DNA from: Pardosa pseudoannulata
Taxonomy: Eukaryota; Arthropoda; Arachnida; Araneae; Lycosidae
Length of the DNA: 64,000 nucleotides
Assembly: GCA_032207245.1 (NCBI GenBank)
Contig: CM063501.1
Coordinates: 87,438,808 to 87,502,807 of the forward strand
Reading direction: 5' to 3'
This document shows, one piece after another, positions 55,712-63,239 of this stretch. The notes below the pieces were generated by a model. That model was not told the DNA's origin. It worked only from the letters and a program-made list of their open reading frames with translations, and made no database searches. The position numbers and the translations under genes were made by a program. Each line of letters opens with the position of its first letter. Positions within the stretch are counted from its first letter, which is position 1.

Positions 55712-58700
55712 GTACATTTCATTCAATTCACTGTTATTCTGTGATCAAATTATTTTCTGTTTCCCAAGATACTTTTTACATCTTAATTCATGTTTTTAAA
55801 ATAAAATTTCTAGAATTGTAGCCAGCATTTAAAATTGTACATATTTTGATGAGATTTACAATAATCAAAATGCTTTTGTTAATGTGTTTTATTTATATTA
55901 TAAAATTAAGAATATTTCCATTTATAAATTATTATAGTAAATTATTACTACATTGGTACACTTGATACTTTATGATAACTTGTAGGTCATGCATGGTGTG
56001 ATACTATTATCTGCTATAAGATGGTTAGGGGATAATGTTGGAGGGTATGCAGTTAGTACATGATTTCTGCAGGATATATTTAAAATGTAATTTAAGAATG
56101 TAGAATAATGTTATATTGTTACTATATCTAGTAGAATTCTTTATGTAATTTTATTGAAATTATTTATTTTCCTTGTATTAGCTTGAAATTTGTGCTTGGA
56201 ATTTTTTATGCTTATACTATCAAAAAATTTATTTCTTTAGGCTTACCTCTCTTCAATTGCTCTGGCAGTGATGTAGACAAAGCTTCTTTAAAATGTTTAT
56301 ACAGTTATCGGAGACAGTTAGACCTTATAGATACTATATTAATGGGTTATCAGAAATTTGCTACTCCTAGAACAGAACAAGGTAAATTAGAATGAAAATA
56401 TTCTTTTATAACGGACTTCATAGTTTTTAACTTTCAATGAAGTGTCTGTACTCTATTTTTGTATTTTTATGATTAGTTTCATCCTCATATCAGTTTCTCT
56501 GTAACATTGAAAACATTCAGTTTATTTTTTATAGTTGCAAGATATTTTTTTTTCTTGCTGGACTTATGTGCAGCATATATTAATATATAATAATTTTCAA
56601 TTAACTTACATATTTGTCAGTTTGGTAATATATTGATTCTTTGTTGGGGAATCTTCTTTTGTTAGTGAAGTAAATATCTAGTTTACCTCACTGTTTTGGG
56701 AGGAATAAAATTATAGAACTCTGTTTTCATCTTTCACTTTCTTTTCTGAGTTTTACAATGCAAATTTCTCATTAAGATTCTTTCAGCTGTTATGCTTTTA
56801 TCTTCTTGCTCCATGTAATTAAGTAATGCATCGATTAATACTAATGCTTCCTATGACTTAATTTTTGGTGAGTTACAACATTTTTTTAAATTGCTTGTGT
56901 TTTCCGAAGCACAAGCAACACAATATTAATGTTACATAAAACTTCATTCCAATTTCAAATCTTTGTTAATCAATTTTTACACTGCTTTTTTCCATATTTT
57001 TAGAACCAATTTTCTCAAATCTTTTAATTAGTACTATGCCATCTTTATTTTATTCTTATTTATTTACTTTTTTTGGGGGGAGGGGGGGTTTGCTGTCAAT
57101 TGAGAGTCTAATGTACTTTCCCAAATTTTAACTTCTATCTTTATCAGTTCACATTGTTTTTCCTTTATAATGAAATACTTCATTGATATGTTAGTATTTC
57201 TGATCCTTCCTTGTGTTGAATAAAACAGCTTAGCTAAACTTAATTTTTGAGCTCTCTTGCTTAAAGGATTGGCACTCAGTATTCTGTGTTTTGCTGTTGA
57301 TATGGGCAGAACATTTTGTTTCTACTTCTTATTTCTTTTTTAAAAAAAATAAAATAGGGATGAACTATGGCAGTATTATTCTAAAGTTGGTCAAGGCCAG
57401 TTAAACAAGTTCTATTTCCTTCTTAAGTTTAGCTGTATGTGATGCAAATATCTACAGATTATATTACAGATTATCCAAATATCTACATATTGATATAAAG
57501 ATTTATGAAGGTCTAAAACACTAGTAATGATAGTCTTTTCATGGGTATTATTTTTTATTCCTTTAGCTCATTTGTTCCCACAATATCCTTTGATAGCCAA
57601 GATGTCTAGGTCCCAGAGTAGAAAGAAAATTCCCTTCACCCCCCCCCCTAGAGGAATGACTTCTAATAGCTCCATGTAATGCTGACATAAAAGACTCATT
57701 GTAAACATAGATTTTAGCAGGTGTTTTTCCCTGGGGTTTTTAAAACACATTGAGAAACACTACTTGTTGCTGGATAACTTGAAACATTTCATTGCTATGC
57801 TATTCAATTTTGCACTCGTTTACTTAGATTAAGGATAAAGGGAGGGAAAACAGGCAAACTTTGAGCCATTGAGCTGGGAACTGGGGGACAATTGAAATTC
57901 TAGTATGTGGGTCATAAAGAGTTAATCTATAGACAAGAAAGTAAATATGTGCTAATGCTCAATGGATTCAGCAATAGAGTTAATTCTAAAAGTACTAGTT
58001 ATCTTTGAATATCATCTTGTTTTGTAATGTTTGAATGTGCTGTATAATTGTCAGGTCTCATAATATATTAAGTTCTATGTAGTATTCTGTTTAAAAGCTT
58101 GTATTATAACATTTTCTTATTTCAATTGTATTAGGTATGCAAGAATTAAAATGTAGGAAAGATGTGGTATCTTGCATTAATATGTATCTTCAAGTATTAT
58201 TATGGCTTCGAACAGTTCGTGTGTTGCCAGAAGTGTGTGAAGGGGAAGAAAGAGAGAAAAATGTATTGTATCCTGTTAATGTGTTACTTAATTCTTACCA
58301 GAAAAGACGGACTCAATTGCAAAAAATTCACAGGTAGGGGAAAATTTTGAAAAGTTTTTCTTAAATAGTCATTCATAGTGTTTATTGAAGAAATTCTAGG
58401 TCATCTTTTTTAGAACTAATCACATTTTTTCTTTTCATGAAAGTAACATTTCCCCATCCCCTAGAAATATCAACCCACTTATTGTGTATCAAAACCCTAA
58501 AAGTTGGACATTTTAAAATTTAGAATAGGATTCCATCATTCATAACTGAATTTTTCAATAAGAAACCAAAAGTGTAATTTTGTAATTTGTTTTTCCTAAA
58601 TTATCATCATAGTAAAATTGGCCATACCCCATCAGTGATGAAATTTCAATGTCTTTAAGGAAAGGGGGATGTTTTAAAGTGTTTTTGTAAATTATTAACT

Positions 58701-59825
58701 ACACCTTTGCAAACCGTTTTACACATTTAAATTGAAATGTAAGTAAATTAATAACATTAAAACATTTTCTTCAAATATGATAATATTTATGAAAAGTTAT
58801 TTGAATGTTTTGTGTATTTTAAAAATTCTTGTAACTTAATTTTTCATAGTTTCTTGTCAAATATTTTTTGAACTCTCTTGATATACATTAAAATAAATCT
58901 GAATACCTCTGTTAAATTTTGACTTAGATTATCAAAACTATTTAAATTTAGAAATATTTGAATTTTATACCAAAAGTTCAACATTAAGAAATAAATACCT
59001 TTTCTATAAATTAGTTATTCAATCAATTGACAAAATGATATCCCTCATAACATTTAAGAAATATTTTGAAGTAATAATGTTAACTTGGAAAAAAGTAAAA
59101 ATGTATGGAATATTTTAAAAATTATTGAAAAATTTCTAAAAATTTAATTTTTTTTAAAAGAAGTTACCTTTTATTAAAAATATATTTAAATGTAATTTTT
59201 TTTTTGTTTGGTTTGTTTTCTTTTTATGTACATGTTCACAAAATTTCACAACTCTAACTTAATAATTTACATAGACATTTTGTCATTTCCTCTTAAAACA
59301 TGTAAAAGCTTCTATAGGAAATTACAGTTTGTTTAAAACAGAGGTTCCCAACCTTTTTTCTGGAACAACACTCCCTTTGCGAGAAAAAAATAATGGATTG
59401 CCCCTCTTTTATAATAGTTAATTATACCAAATTTTAAAAGGTTGTATCTAAATATTTTATTTGCTTATCAATCTATTAAGAATCACAAAGTAATAATTAA
59501 TTTAAGGATCATCAAATGTAGTATAAATTGTTTATTAAAAACTTTATTTATTTATTCATTGGGGGAGAAAGCTTACAACTTTCTCTTAGATGTAGATACA
59601 TTACATTTTTTCAACTTATTAAAGATTTATTTTAACATTTGTATAGGATGTATCTTTAGCCAAGTTATTACTTTATCCTTGTCAAAAAAACGTTTACTGA
59701 GTTATTTGAACTCCAAATTATGTTCTTTCTTTAAATTTATATTATCAGTTTGATCATTGCCTTTCTATTTATATTTTAATATTTTTTTTTAAATAATAAT
59801 GTACTTAATGTTTTTATTGGAGATT

Positions 59826-59880
<55 letters not shown>

Positions 59881-62800
59881 GTGTGTGTAATAGGTCTTTT
59901 TACCATTATGAAAAAACATTTGTAATAGCATAGATGAAGTATACTGTTTTGTCATAAAAATTATATATGTCTGCTCATTCAATAAGTTAAAGCATATCCT
60001 TTGGAAAGTTTGAAACGATATTGGGGTGATTTGTTTTTAGGAATTATCTCTTTTGTATATAAAATTGTACATATTCCTTTCTATAGTAAAATAATTTCAA
60101 TACTTTCTAGCATATTATATACAACAGTTCGTTCTTTACTTTACTGTACTTTGTTTGTTTTATGTATTTCAGCATTATGAAAATTAACTAGAATTCTTTA
60201 TTTTTATTTAGTTCTATAGGTCCTACAGATATTCTCTTGATAGATGGACTTGTGAAAGAGGTATTTAGCGACAATACTTGGCAAGAGAAAGGGGGTAATG
60301 GAATTTATCCCCCTCCAAGTGTTTATGCTGCTTTGAGTTGTTATTTATTGGATGATGTCCATCTTGAAGTGAAGCATTCTCTTATATATTATCTTTTACT
60401 TGACATTTGCAACTCACCCAGCAATATAAACAGTCCATTGGTAGCTGAAGTAAAAAAATTTCCACTTGTGTTTGGGATGTCTCAAAGTGTTTCAAAATTA
60501 GTGAAGGCTTATTGGTTTCTTGACCAGTTTAATTTTGAGGTAAGTTTTAATTTTTTCATTTTGCATATTGTCACGTAATAGGAGAAAAACTCCTATTTCA
60601 CGTAGAAATAGGAGTGCAACTACATATTTGAACATAATCTTTCATTTCGCACCAATATTTAATGGTCATTATGTTTTTTTGCCTAAAAACATGCTATTAA
60701 TAATCTTTGAAAAAATTACTAAGTTGCTAGAAATTTGCAGAATTATATTGTTAATTTTAATATATACAGTAAAATACCATTTATTTGACATTCAAAGGAT
60801 AACATTGTATAATTATCAAAATTTTAATAAATAATTATGGTTATTGCAAATTTATGTAAGATAATTGTAAAGTTTTCAAAGATAGTAGCATTAGTATATT
60901 ACTAGATACTATATTGAAAAGAGAGTAGCAATTAAATTTTAAAATTAAACATTCATCACAACCCTTGTTTTGACAGAAAAAATAAGTTTGACTTAACATT
61001 TTCAAGTATGAGCTATTTTGACTGTGTATGTCCCTGTAAACTAAGGGTGTAGGATATTTTTCATTATTCTTCTAAAAATAGTGTAAAAATGTATATCTTA
61101 ACAAATAATTTCTATTAGAGATTTCAGATTGATTTTATTCATAATGTAGGAACTATTAAAATTTGCTACAAATTAATATTTAATAAGAATAATTTCAAAA
61201 AGCAAGTTTCAAAGTTTAAAAAAAAAATGCAGCACTCTCTCAATATATTTGCTCTTCTAAATGGTTTTAAATAAACTTAAATAAAAACTTCTATAAATGG
61301 TTTACAAAAATCTAAAAATAGATTTTGTTTGTAAATTACATTATTTAATGAAATTTGTTACTGTACAGTAAATTCCAAAGCATGAGTTTGTGCAAAGAAA
61401 ACATAGAATCTTAATGACATATGTTCTAAATAATATACAATATAAGGTTCATATCATGTTATAAAATTTTTACAAGCTCTTTAGAGATGTTATCTGAACA
61501 AACCACGAATGTATGTATGCGAGAATATGGTTTTGAATGTTAAAACTGACCATGATAGATCTTAATTCACTTCAGCAAAAATGGCAACCCAAGTGACACT
61601 TGGGCTTAGACTGCTGAGTGTTAAAGTGATAATAACTGCTTCATTCTTTGTCATTATTGCTTAAATTAGCACCAGACAATTTGTTTTCTATTGATTTATC
61701 AATTGTGCTTTATTCATAATTTATCATAAGTAATAAGTAATTATAGTGTATGTCATAGTTCAGACACTCTGCAAAAGTTATCTCTGCTCCAGAATATTCC
61801 AGTTATCTTCAGGGTAATATGGTGTATAAACTTTGTCATAAATAAAATTGCAGTGATTATAAATGTATCAAGACTTTAAATGCCATGTAGCTATAAATGA
61901 TGTATGAATGAGAAACATGTAAATGGGGCTTTACTGTATTAGTACTTTTTTTTTTTTTTTTTAAATCAGCCCCTAGGGGGCCAAGGCTTACGGTACCAAT
62001 CTCCATTTGCGTGACCAAAGGCCCTGGGGTGCGAAGTTCCGGTTATGTGGATTAGTACATTTTGCATACATTAATAATTATGCTTAGTCATGTAGAGATT
62101 AAATGGAAAAATAACTGTAAAACTTTAATTATTACTGGTAGTTCATGCTATATTTTCTCCAAAAAAGGTATGTATGCTTTACAATTTTTTATATCTACAT
62201 AGATTGCAATTAAAAAACTTCTACATCCTGCTGTGAAGGCATCTGACATTTTACCATGGCAACATCACAGAGTTATCAAATCATTTTTGTTTCAAAGGGA
62301 AGCCCAAAAAGCACTAAAGTATATAAATCACATGGATCCTCCTGAAAATACTATTGATGATATGAAACTCCATCTCTCTGTGTTATTATCTCGTGGGTAT
62401 GTATATTTATATTTCTTACTAATAATTATTTCACTTGCTTAGAAAGTCTGTAACATAAAGCTTTCTCCTAAATAAAGAAATAGAATAGAATAAATTATCC
62501 AACATAAATAAGTTATTGGGGATTGTTAATATATTCAATAGTATACGTTAAGAATAAATCTTATATTTCTTTTCAAATAATTAAACTTTTACTATTATTG
62601 CAATATATATTATTGCCAAGCAGGTATTATGTATATCTATCTACTTAGGTAGATGCATAAAGTATTTATTGGTTCATTAAATTTGAAACTTCCTATTTCA
62701 TTTTCATACTGAATAATTCTTTTGGTTATATATAATTTAAACTTTTGTTCTGTACTTTTTAAATGAATTAATATTGGTTATATTTCTTTCCCAAGATGTT

Positions 62801-63239
62801 TTTTCCAGAAGCACATTCTTTACTATTTCTTTCATTACTATTCTTAATATGGTTGAAAAAGGCAAATAAAATTTCATAACCAGTTTTTTATTTTTATTTT
62901 CATATATATTTAAATGAGCAATAAAATATCTGGATTCAAGACAATGAATTCAGTAATATAAATGAAAGGAAAGCAAGTAATAAAAATAAATTTGAAGATT
63001 AAATAGAGAAAAAATTTAACCATATTCTTTAGAAGCAAATTTTGTTTAATTAATTTGCTTTTGTGTTTATAGAAAGTATTAAAAATGTGCATGTAGTTTT
63101 GGCAATTTTGTATTCTGAACTTACTGATTTAAATCTGTCCTTAGTGCCATCACTCAAGCATTTTATTATCAAAGAAGTAAACAAGCAGAAGGTTTTGGGA
63201 AGGATTTACTAAATCATTTATTTCTGGGCTGTCAAGAAA
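26604..63239 (+). CDS. AHCTF1: ELYS / AHCTF1 (MEL-28) nucleoporin, 20 coding exons, 3' end outside window
   Basis: ELYS binds chromatin at the end of mitosis and recruits the Nup107-160 complex to start nuclear pore assembly. Twenty exons with consistent phases run from ATG 26604 to 63239 and give about 943 residues without a stop. Residues 1 to about 500 form the N-terminal beta-propeller, with the diagnostic segments VVSGNGGACMDTHHL, FQEPENDPRHFCYLW and DLNQWYRAEMP. The following helical ELYS domain includes LLIDGLVKEVF, KGGNGIYPPPSVYAALSCYL and WQHHRVIKSF. Order and spacing match vertebrate ELYS, a protein of roughly 2,200 residues, so a bit under half is present. The C-terminal disordered and AT-hook part must lie to the right. 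The gene is intact, with introns of about 120 bases to 4 kb. A non-coding 5' exon is implied by the acceptor ccttttag just before the ATG. Confidence 0.95.
27031..27290 (+). CDS. AHCTF1: ELYS exon 2, beta-propeller
   Basis: Acceptor atctttgcag, donor gtaagcat, phase 1 to 0. It encodes GLWMWVVCDTVINIYH and then LICVYDIKISKVIRAV, which matches LCLYDLGISKVVKAV of vertebrate ELYS. Confidence 0.95.
27668..28727 (+). mobile_element. Non-autonomous Helitron (second family), about 1.06 kb
   Basis: The 5' end TCTATATAAAATCCTTAGTA follows an A; the 3' end GTGTGCAAAGCAGCTAG precedes a T. This is the 5' TC / 3' CTAG pattern with A/T insertion typical of arthropod Helitrons. No Rep/helicase coding is present. 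It lies in ELYS intron 2. Confidence 0.7.
28728..30218. other. Rest of ELYS intron 2, nothing recognised
   Basis: AT-rich, no inverted-repeat element or SINE body seen. Confidence 0.4.
30219..30486 (+). CDS. AHCTF1: ELYS exon 3, beta-propeller
   Basis: Acceptor ctttctaatag, donor G/gtttgt, phase 0 to 1. It contains GNGGACMDTHHLF and FLDLCLDEDFSCNEN, close to the vertebrate LVDLCLDDLSCNQNE. Confidence 0.95.
30946..31255. mobile_element. hAT-type MITE, 310 bases, with target duplication
   Basis: Inverted ends CAGAGATCACTAAACTG and CAGTGATCACCAAACTTA. Flanking 8-mers atttagat (30938-30945) and gtttagat (31256-31263) match at seven of eight positions, as expected of a hAT insertion. No coding. 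It lies in ELYS intron 3, 40 bases before a Helitron. Confidence 0.82.
31295..32114 (+). mobile_element. Helitron-family copy 3 with BEL/Pao-like pol traces
   Basis: The 5' end TCCCCTATATAATAATAGCC follows A; the 3' end has CATAT/ATATG arms and TTAG (mutated CTAG) before T. The last 300 bases match copy 2. The shared segment reads, with frame breaks, like the N-terminal part of a BEL/Pao reverse transcriptase region: a short helical stretch, a glutamate-rich EDKQIIEHVP-like motif, then a YLPH motif. The simplest reading is a retrotransposon fragment captured before the family spread. Confidence 0.7.
32420..32488 (+). CDS. AHCTF1: ELYS exon 4 (69 bases)
   Basis: A small exon between aattttatag and gtaagtaa, phase 1 to 1, encoding a serine-rich loop ending SSLGYFPH. 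It was found by phase continuity between exons 3 and 5, in weakly conserved sequence. Confidence 0.82.
32600..33396. other. ELYS intron 4 left part, (CA)n, nothing else recognised
   Basis: A (CA)n tract at about 32626-32640 and a more GC-balanced stretch at 32890-33130 of unknown origin, perhaps an old repeat. Confidence 0.35.
33397..34121. mobile_element. hAT-type non-autonomous element, about 725 bases, precise ends
   Basis: Direct repeats TGCATCTG at 33389-33396 and 34122-34129 (8 bases, the hAT size) flank inverted ends CAGGCTTGCAA. Both subterminal regions carry runs of agtcactttt in the same orientation (three or more on the left, three on the right), possible transposase-binding repeats. 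No transposase coding was seen. Confidence 0.85.
34130..35182. other. ELYS intron 4 right part with long (TA)n(GA)n
   Basis: A compound microsatellite at about 34949-35038 passes from about 27 TA units to about 17 GA units. Otherwise nothing recognised. Confidence 0.5.
35183..35291 (+). CDS. AHCTF1: ELYS exon 5, beta-propeller
   Basis: Acceptor ccttttctag, donor gtatgttg, phase 1 to 2. It encodes VTLAVGFNFGGIQLWDL, a WD-type blade matching NQLAVGFSDGYLALWNM in vertebrates. Confidence 0.93.
35292..36894. other. ELYS intron 5, nothing recognised
   Basis: AT-rich, T tract near 35608, ATT repeats near 35950. No element. Confidence 0.45.
36895..37017 (+). CDS. AHCTF1: ELYS exon 6, beta-propeller
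   Basis: Acceptor tttctttag, donor AG/gtaaca, phase 2 to 2. It contains FQEPENDPRHFCYLW, nearly identical to the vertebrate FQEPENDPRNCCYLW, the strongest single diagnostic of ELYS here. Confidence 0.97.
37372..38120 (+). mobile_element. hAT transposase C-terminal fragment
   Basis: The left edge cagtggtgacatacctatga resembles a hAT terminus. At about 37750-38000 a frame reads LSLNSLFERCILMKDRFPHL and then LSIVLTLPVSTSSCKRGF, the hAT dimerisation domain pattern (iPVStxxxERxFS) seen in transposases and in ZNF862-like derivatives, followed by frame-broken sequence. No BED finger or DDE core. It lies in ELYS intron 6, same strand as the gene. Confidence 0.82.
38121..39301. other. ELYS intron 6 right part, nothing recognised
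   Basis: AT-rich, T tract near 38434. A 65-codon open frame at 38707-38904 has no recognisable domain. Confidence 0.4.
39302..39386 (+). CDS. AHCTF1: ELYS exon 7, beta-propeller
   Basis: Acceptor tattgatag, donor gtaagtac, phase 2 to 0. It encodes PEDFSVATMYSLIYGKRT and then YVELFGNLYT. Confidence 0.9.
40430..40452. repeat. Short perfect palindrome
   Basis: atgctagac and gtctagcat are exact inverted copies separated by five bases, about 70 bases left of the pogo-like element. Confidence 0.8.
40520..41417 (+). mobile_element. pogo/Tigger-type transposon remnant with N-terminal DNA-binding segment
   Basis: The ends CCGTAATTTTGTACGTGTAG (left) and the complement of atatgtgcaaaattacag (right) are inverted copies. 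The right end terminates in ACTG followed by TA. The plus-strand traces at about 40928-41165 read MSLKQCCSFTADFKLKE, then WPALEDDLHSWVLEQRNEGR, the tandem helix-turn-helix (CENP-B-like) layout of pogo transposases. A stop follows NWRK, and the catalytic domain is deleted. Further copies of cagactatct occur inside. Confidence 0.85.
41418..43408. other. ELYS intron 7 right part, nothing recognised
   Basis: AT-rich. Two stretches, ggttctgtgtagggagcaac near 42490 and aactggttgg-type sequence near 42440, could be old repeats. Confidence 0.35.
43409..43568 (+). CDS. AHCTF1: ELYS exon 8
   Basis: Acceptor acttgttttag, donor gtaatgca, phase 0 to 1. It encodes CTKRFEYRLTNDPYSS and a serine-rich stretch. 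This aligns with the variable loop segment of vertebrate ELYS around RYTLDLTGG. Confidence 0.88.
43569..44948. other. ELYS intron 8, simple repeats
   Basis: (TA)n at about 43963-44003, a C/A homopolymer at 44611-44628 and about 31 T at 44916-44946 forming the polypyrimidine tract of exon 9. No element was recognised. Confidence 0.5.
44949..45093 (+). CDS. AHCTF1: ELYS exon 9
   Basis: The acceptor follows a run of about 31 T; donor AG/gtagta, phase 1 to 2. It encodes LSWLVWSTSDNFPSSYHL and then ALFDLNQWYRAEMP, matching LGLFDINRWYHAQMP in vertebrates. Confidence 0.95.
45215..45299 (+). CDS. AHCTF1: ELYS exon 10
   Basis: Acceptor tattatttag, donor gtaatcat, phase 2 to 0. It encodes NPYFAHFSLEEVAQIFDL, aligned with CSYFALWSLESV in vertebrate ELYS. 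Confidence 0.92.
45529..46675 (+). mobile_element. pogo/Tigger-type transposon remnant with N-terminal helix-turn-helix
   Basis: Inverted ends: ctttacttgtgtataacatgcactc (45533) and, in complement, tatttactcatgtataatatgcactc (ending near 46672). These are written here as start and end of about 25-base arms; a TA precedes the left end. The plus-strand frame at 46359-46574 reads SSYTATCELQVAEFTEEIG and then NYGSNCKF, the first helix-turn-helix of pogo/Tigger transposases. The catalytic region is deleted. It lies in ELYS intron 10. Confidence 0.8.
46676..48682. other. ELYS intron 10 right part, nothing recognised
   Basis: AT-rich, no SINE body or inverted-repeat element seen. Confidence 0.4.
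48683..48770 (+). CDS. AHCTF1: ELYS exon 11
   Basis: Acceptor catttacag, donor gtatgtat, phase 0 to 1. It encodes YGIPHSIKKF and SPSEEFFYPSSLDF, matching PPPEQFFNPSTYNF in vertebrates. Confidence 0.92.
48771..50005. other. ELYS intron 11 left part, possible old repeat at 49440-49700
   Basis: A more GC-balanced patch (ccctacagggagttccatgg) is unlike the surroundings but matches nothing I recognise. Confidence 0.35.
50011..50157 (+). repeat. tRNA-derived SINE, diverged copy
   Basis: catagctgggtaaggttctg is a decayed tRNA-like head; ggaatcagctgtaaggtcc, ttattagtcatcatgtagca and ctttaaaccaaaac follow the family order. Confidence 0.65.
50638..50699 (+). CDS. AHCTF1: ELYS exon 12 (62 bases)
   Basis: Acceptor ttttgtgtag, donor gtaagtta, phase 1 to 0. 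It encodes ILYSTNGICKATFMGLQ, the end of the propeller region (compare LLNSGVVHLTCTGFQ). Confidence 0.9.
50897..51019 (+). CDS. AHCTF1: ELYS exon 13, start of helical domain
   Basis: Acceptor tttttttcag, donor gtaagctt, phase 0 to 0. It encodes LLYEIADMAPNVLINPKDFY and then SGLISDIHS, matching ELIPDGYNRCLVAGLLSP in vertebrates. Confidence 0.92.
51560..52705 (-). mobile_element. LINE reverse transcriptase fragment, dead
   Basis: Read on the minus strand from about 52690 it gives LFIDFRTTYDSLNRKEVI, INNGAKQGESLACLLFN, FANDLDLIAW (in place of the catalytic YADD-type motif), MNLTSNKSKTKYM, FTYLGTEVNNQNNLRLQINK, then GHVICMSPESIPLKILN and RPKIRWLDCLEGDF. These are fingers, palm and C-terminal tail of a non-LTR retrotransposon reverse transcriptase. 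Frame breaks separate them, and the catalytic motif is altered (A-N-D). A (CA)n tract abuts its 5' side. Confidence 0.88.
52710..52736. repeat. (CA)n microsatellite
   Basis: About 13 CA units after a short TA stretch. Confidence 0.95.
53318..53492 (+). repeat. tRNA-derived SINE, fairly preserved
   Basis: The head ggctcaatggtagggtgctg, B box gggtttgaatccc, body gactttaagctgtaggttcc and ctcattagcccttgtg, and tail aaatcaaaccaaac follow the reference copy at 18.8 kb. Confidence 0.88.
53621..53711 (+). CDS. AHCTF1: ELYS exon 14
   Basis: Acceptor tttttgaatag, donor G/gtatgt, phase 0 to 1. It encodes ITQREALLQLALEYHLPFF, the counterpart of QEEQLEAILSAAIQTSSL. Confidence 0.92.
53712..55310. other. 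ELYS intron 14, nothing recognised
   Basis: AT-rich; no SINE, terminal inverted repeats or coding trace was recognised. Confidence 0.45.
55311..55400 (+). CDS. AHCTF1: ELYS exon 15
   Basis: Acceptor gtttataacag, donor A/gtaagt, phase 1 to 1. It encodes ALLNWAWKRVIAIKNSID, like FVLEWTWNKVVLTKEEFD in vertebrates. Confidence 0.93.
55659..55709. repeat. Long poly-T tract in ELYS intron 15
   Basis: About 45 consecutive T. It could be the minus-strand poly-A tail of a retroelement, but no element body is visible beside it. Confidence 0.85.
56241..56381 (+). CDS. AHCTF1: ELYS exon 16
   Basis: Acceptor atttctttag, donor G/gtaaat, phase 1 to 1. It encodes LPLFNCSGSDVDKASLKCLY, matching VPLFDGSCHFMDPQTIQS. 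Confidence 0.94.
56700..57785 (-). mobile_element. Probable pogo/Tigger-like transposase remnant
   Basis: On the minus strand at 56850-56734 an uninterrupted frame reads EALVLIDALLNYMEQEDKSI and TAERILMRNLHCKTQKRK up to a stop. The pattern A-L-x-x-I-D-x-x-L-x-Y-M-E-Q-x-x and a final basic tail are typical of the C-terminus of pogo/jerky-type transposases. Upstream minus-strand sequence to about 57.4 kb shows only broken frames, and gagaaacactactt near 57752 could belong to a different (hAT-type) element. Ends were not defined. Confidence 0.45.
58135..58333 (+). CDS. AHCTF1: ELYS exon 17
   Basis: Acceptor attgtattag, donor AG/gtaggg, phase 1 to 2. It contains QVLLWLRTVRVLPE and YPVNVLLNSYQKRR, matching QVVLWFSHSGLLPE and YPVIQNYYTSRRQK of vertebrate ELYS. 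Confidence 0.94.
58334..59335. other. ELYS intron 17 left part, nothing recognised
   Basis: AT-rich without recognisable element. Confidence 0.4.
59338..59420. mobile_element. hAT-like terminus (partial)
   Basis: CAGAGGTTCCCAACCTTTTT resembles the CAGNGGTTCTCAACCTTTTT ends of hAT/Charlie elements. The opposite end was not found. Confidence 0.45.
59832..59884. repeat. (TA)n microsatellite with TG border
   Basis: About 22 TA units followed by catatgtgtgtgt. Confidence 0.95.
60212..60539 (+). CDS. AHCTF1: ELYS exon 18 (largest exon in the window)
   Basis: Acceptor tttttatttag, donor GAG/gtaagt, phase 2 to 0. It contains LLIDGLVKEVF, GGNGIYPPPSVYAALSCYL, IYYLLLDICNSPSN and AYWFLDQFNFE, colinear with LMIDGLVSQLG, GGTGKYPPASLHAVL, IYLLLDIMYSFPN and GFWLIDHNDYE in vertebrates. 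Confidence 0.97.
60540..61937. other. ELYS intron 18, mostly unrecognised
   Basis: A short inverted sequence ctcctatttcacgtagaaataggag at about 60588-60612 folds into a perfect hairpin. The rest is AT-rich without recognisable element. Confidence 0.5.
61946..62050 (-). mobile_element. 5'-truncated retroelement 3' end with poly-A tail
   Basis: Direct repeats attagtac at 61938-61945 and 62051-62058 flank it. On the minus strand it reads gggcctttggtcacgcaaat, ggtaccgtaagccttggccc, cctaggggctg and then about 17 A. Its GC content is much higher than the surroundings. The family is not recognised; the arrangement is that of a LINE or SINE insertion by target-primed reverse transcription. Confidence 0.8.
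62203..62396 (+). CDS. AHCTF1: ELYS exon 19
   Basis: Acceptor atctacatag, donor GG/gtatgt, phase 0 to 2. It encodes LLHPAVKASDILPWQHHRVI and KALKYINHMDPP, matching LFHPATAKPLSWQHSKII and QALRYIQTMKPT. Confidence 0.97.
62397..63144. other. ELYS intron 19, nothing recognised
   Basis: AT-rich, no element or conserved frame. Confidence 0.45.
63145..63239 (+). CDS. AHCTF1: ELYS exon 20 (last one identified)
   Basis: Acceptor tctgtccttag, donor A/gtaagc, phase 2 to 1. It encodes AITQAFYYQRSKQAEGF and DLLNHLFLGCQE, aligned with CMVEAWNFLRQHCNRLNIEE and LLKHMYEVCQE. Confidence 0.9.

Noticed and set aside
59776..59982. Minus-strand frame with Ile-Tyr repeats
   Set aside because: It is a translation of the (TA)n microsatellite.
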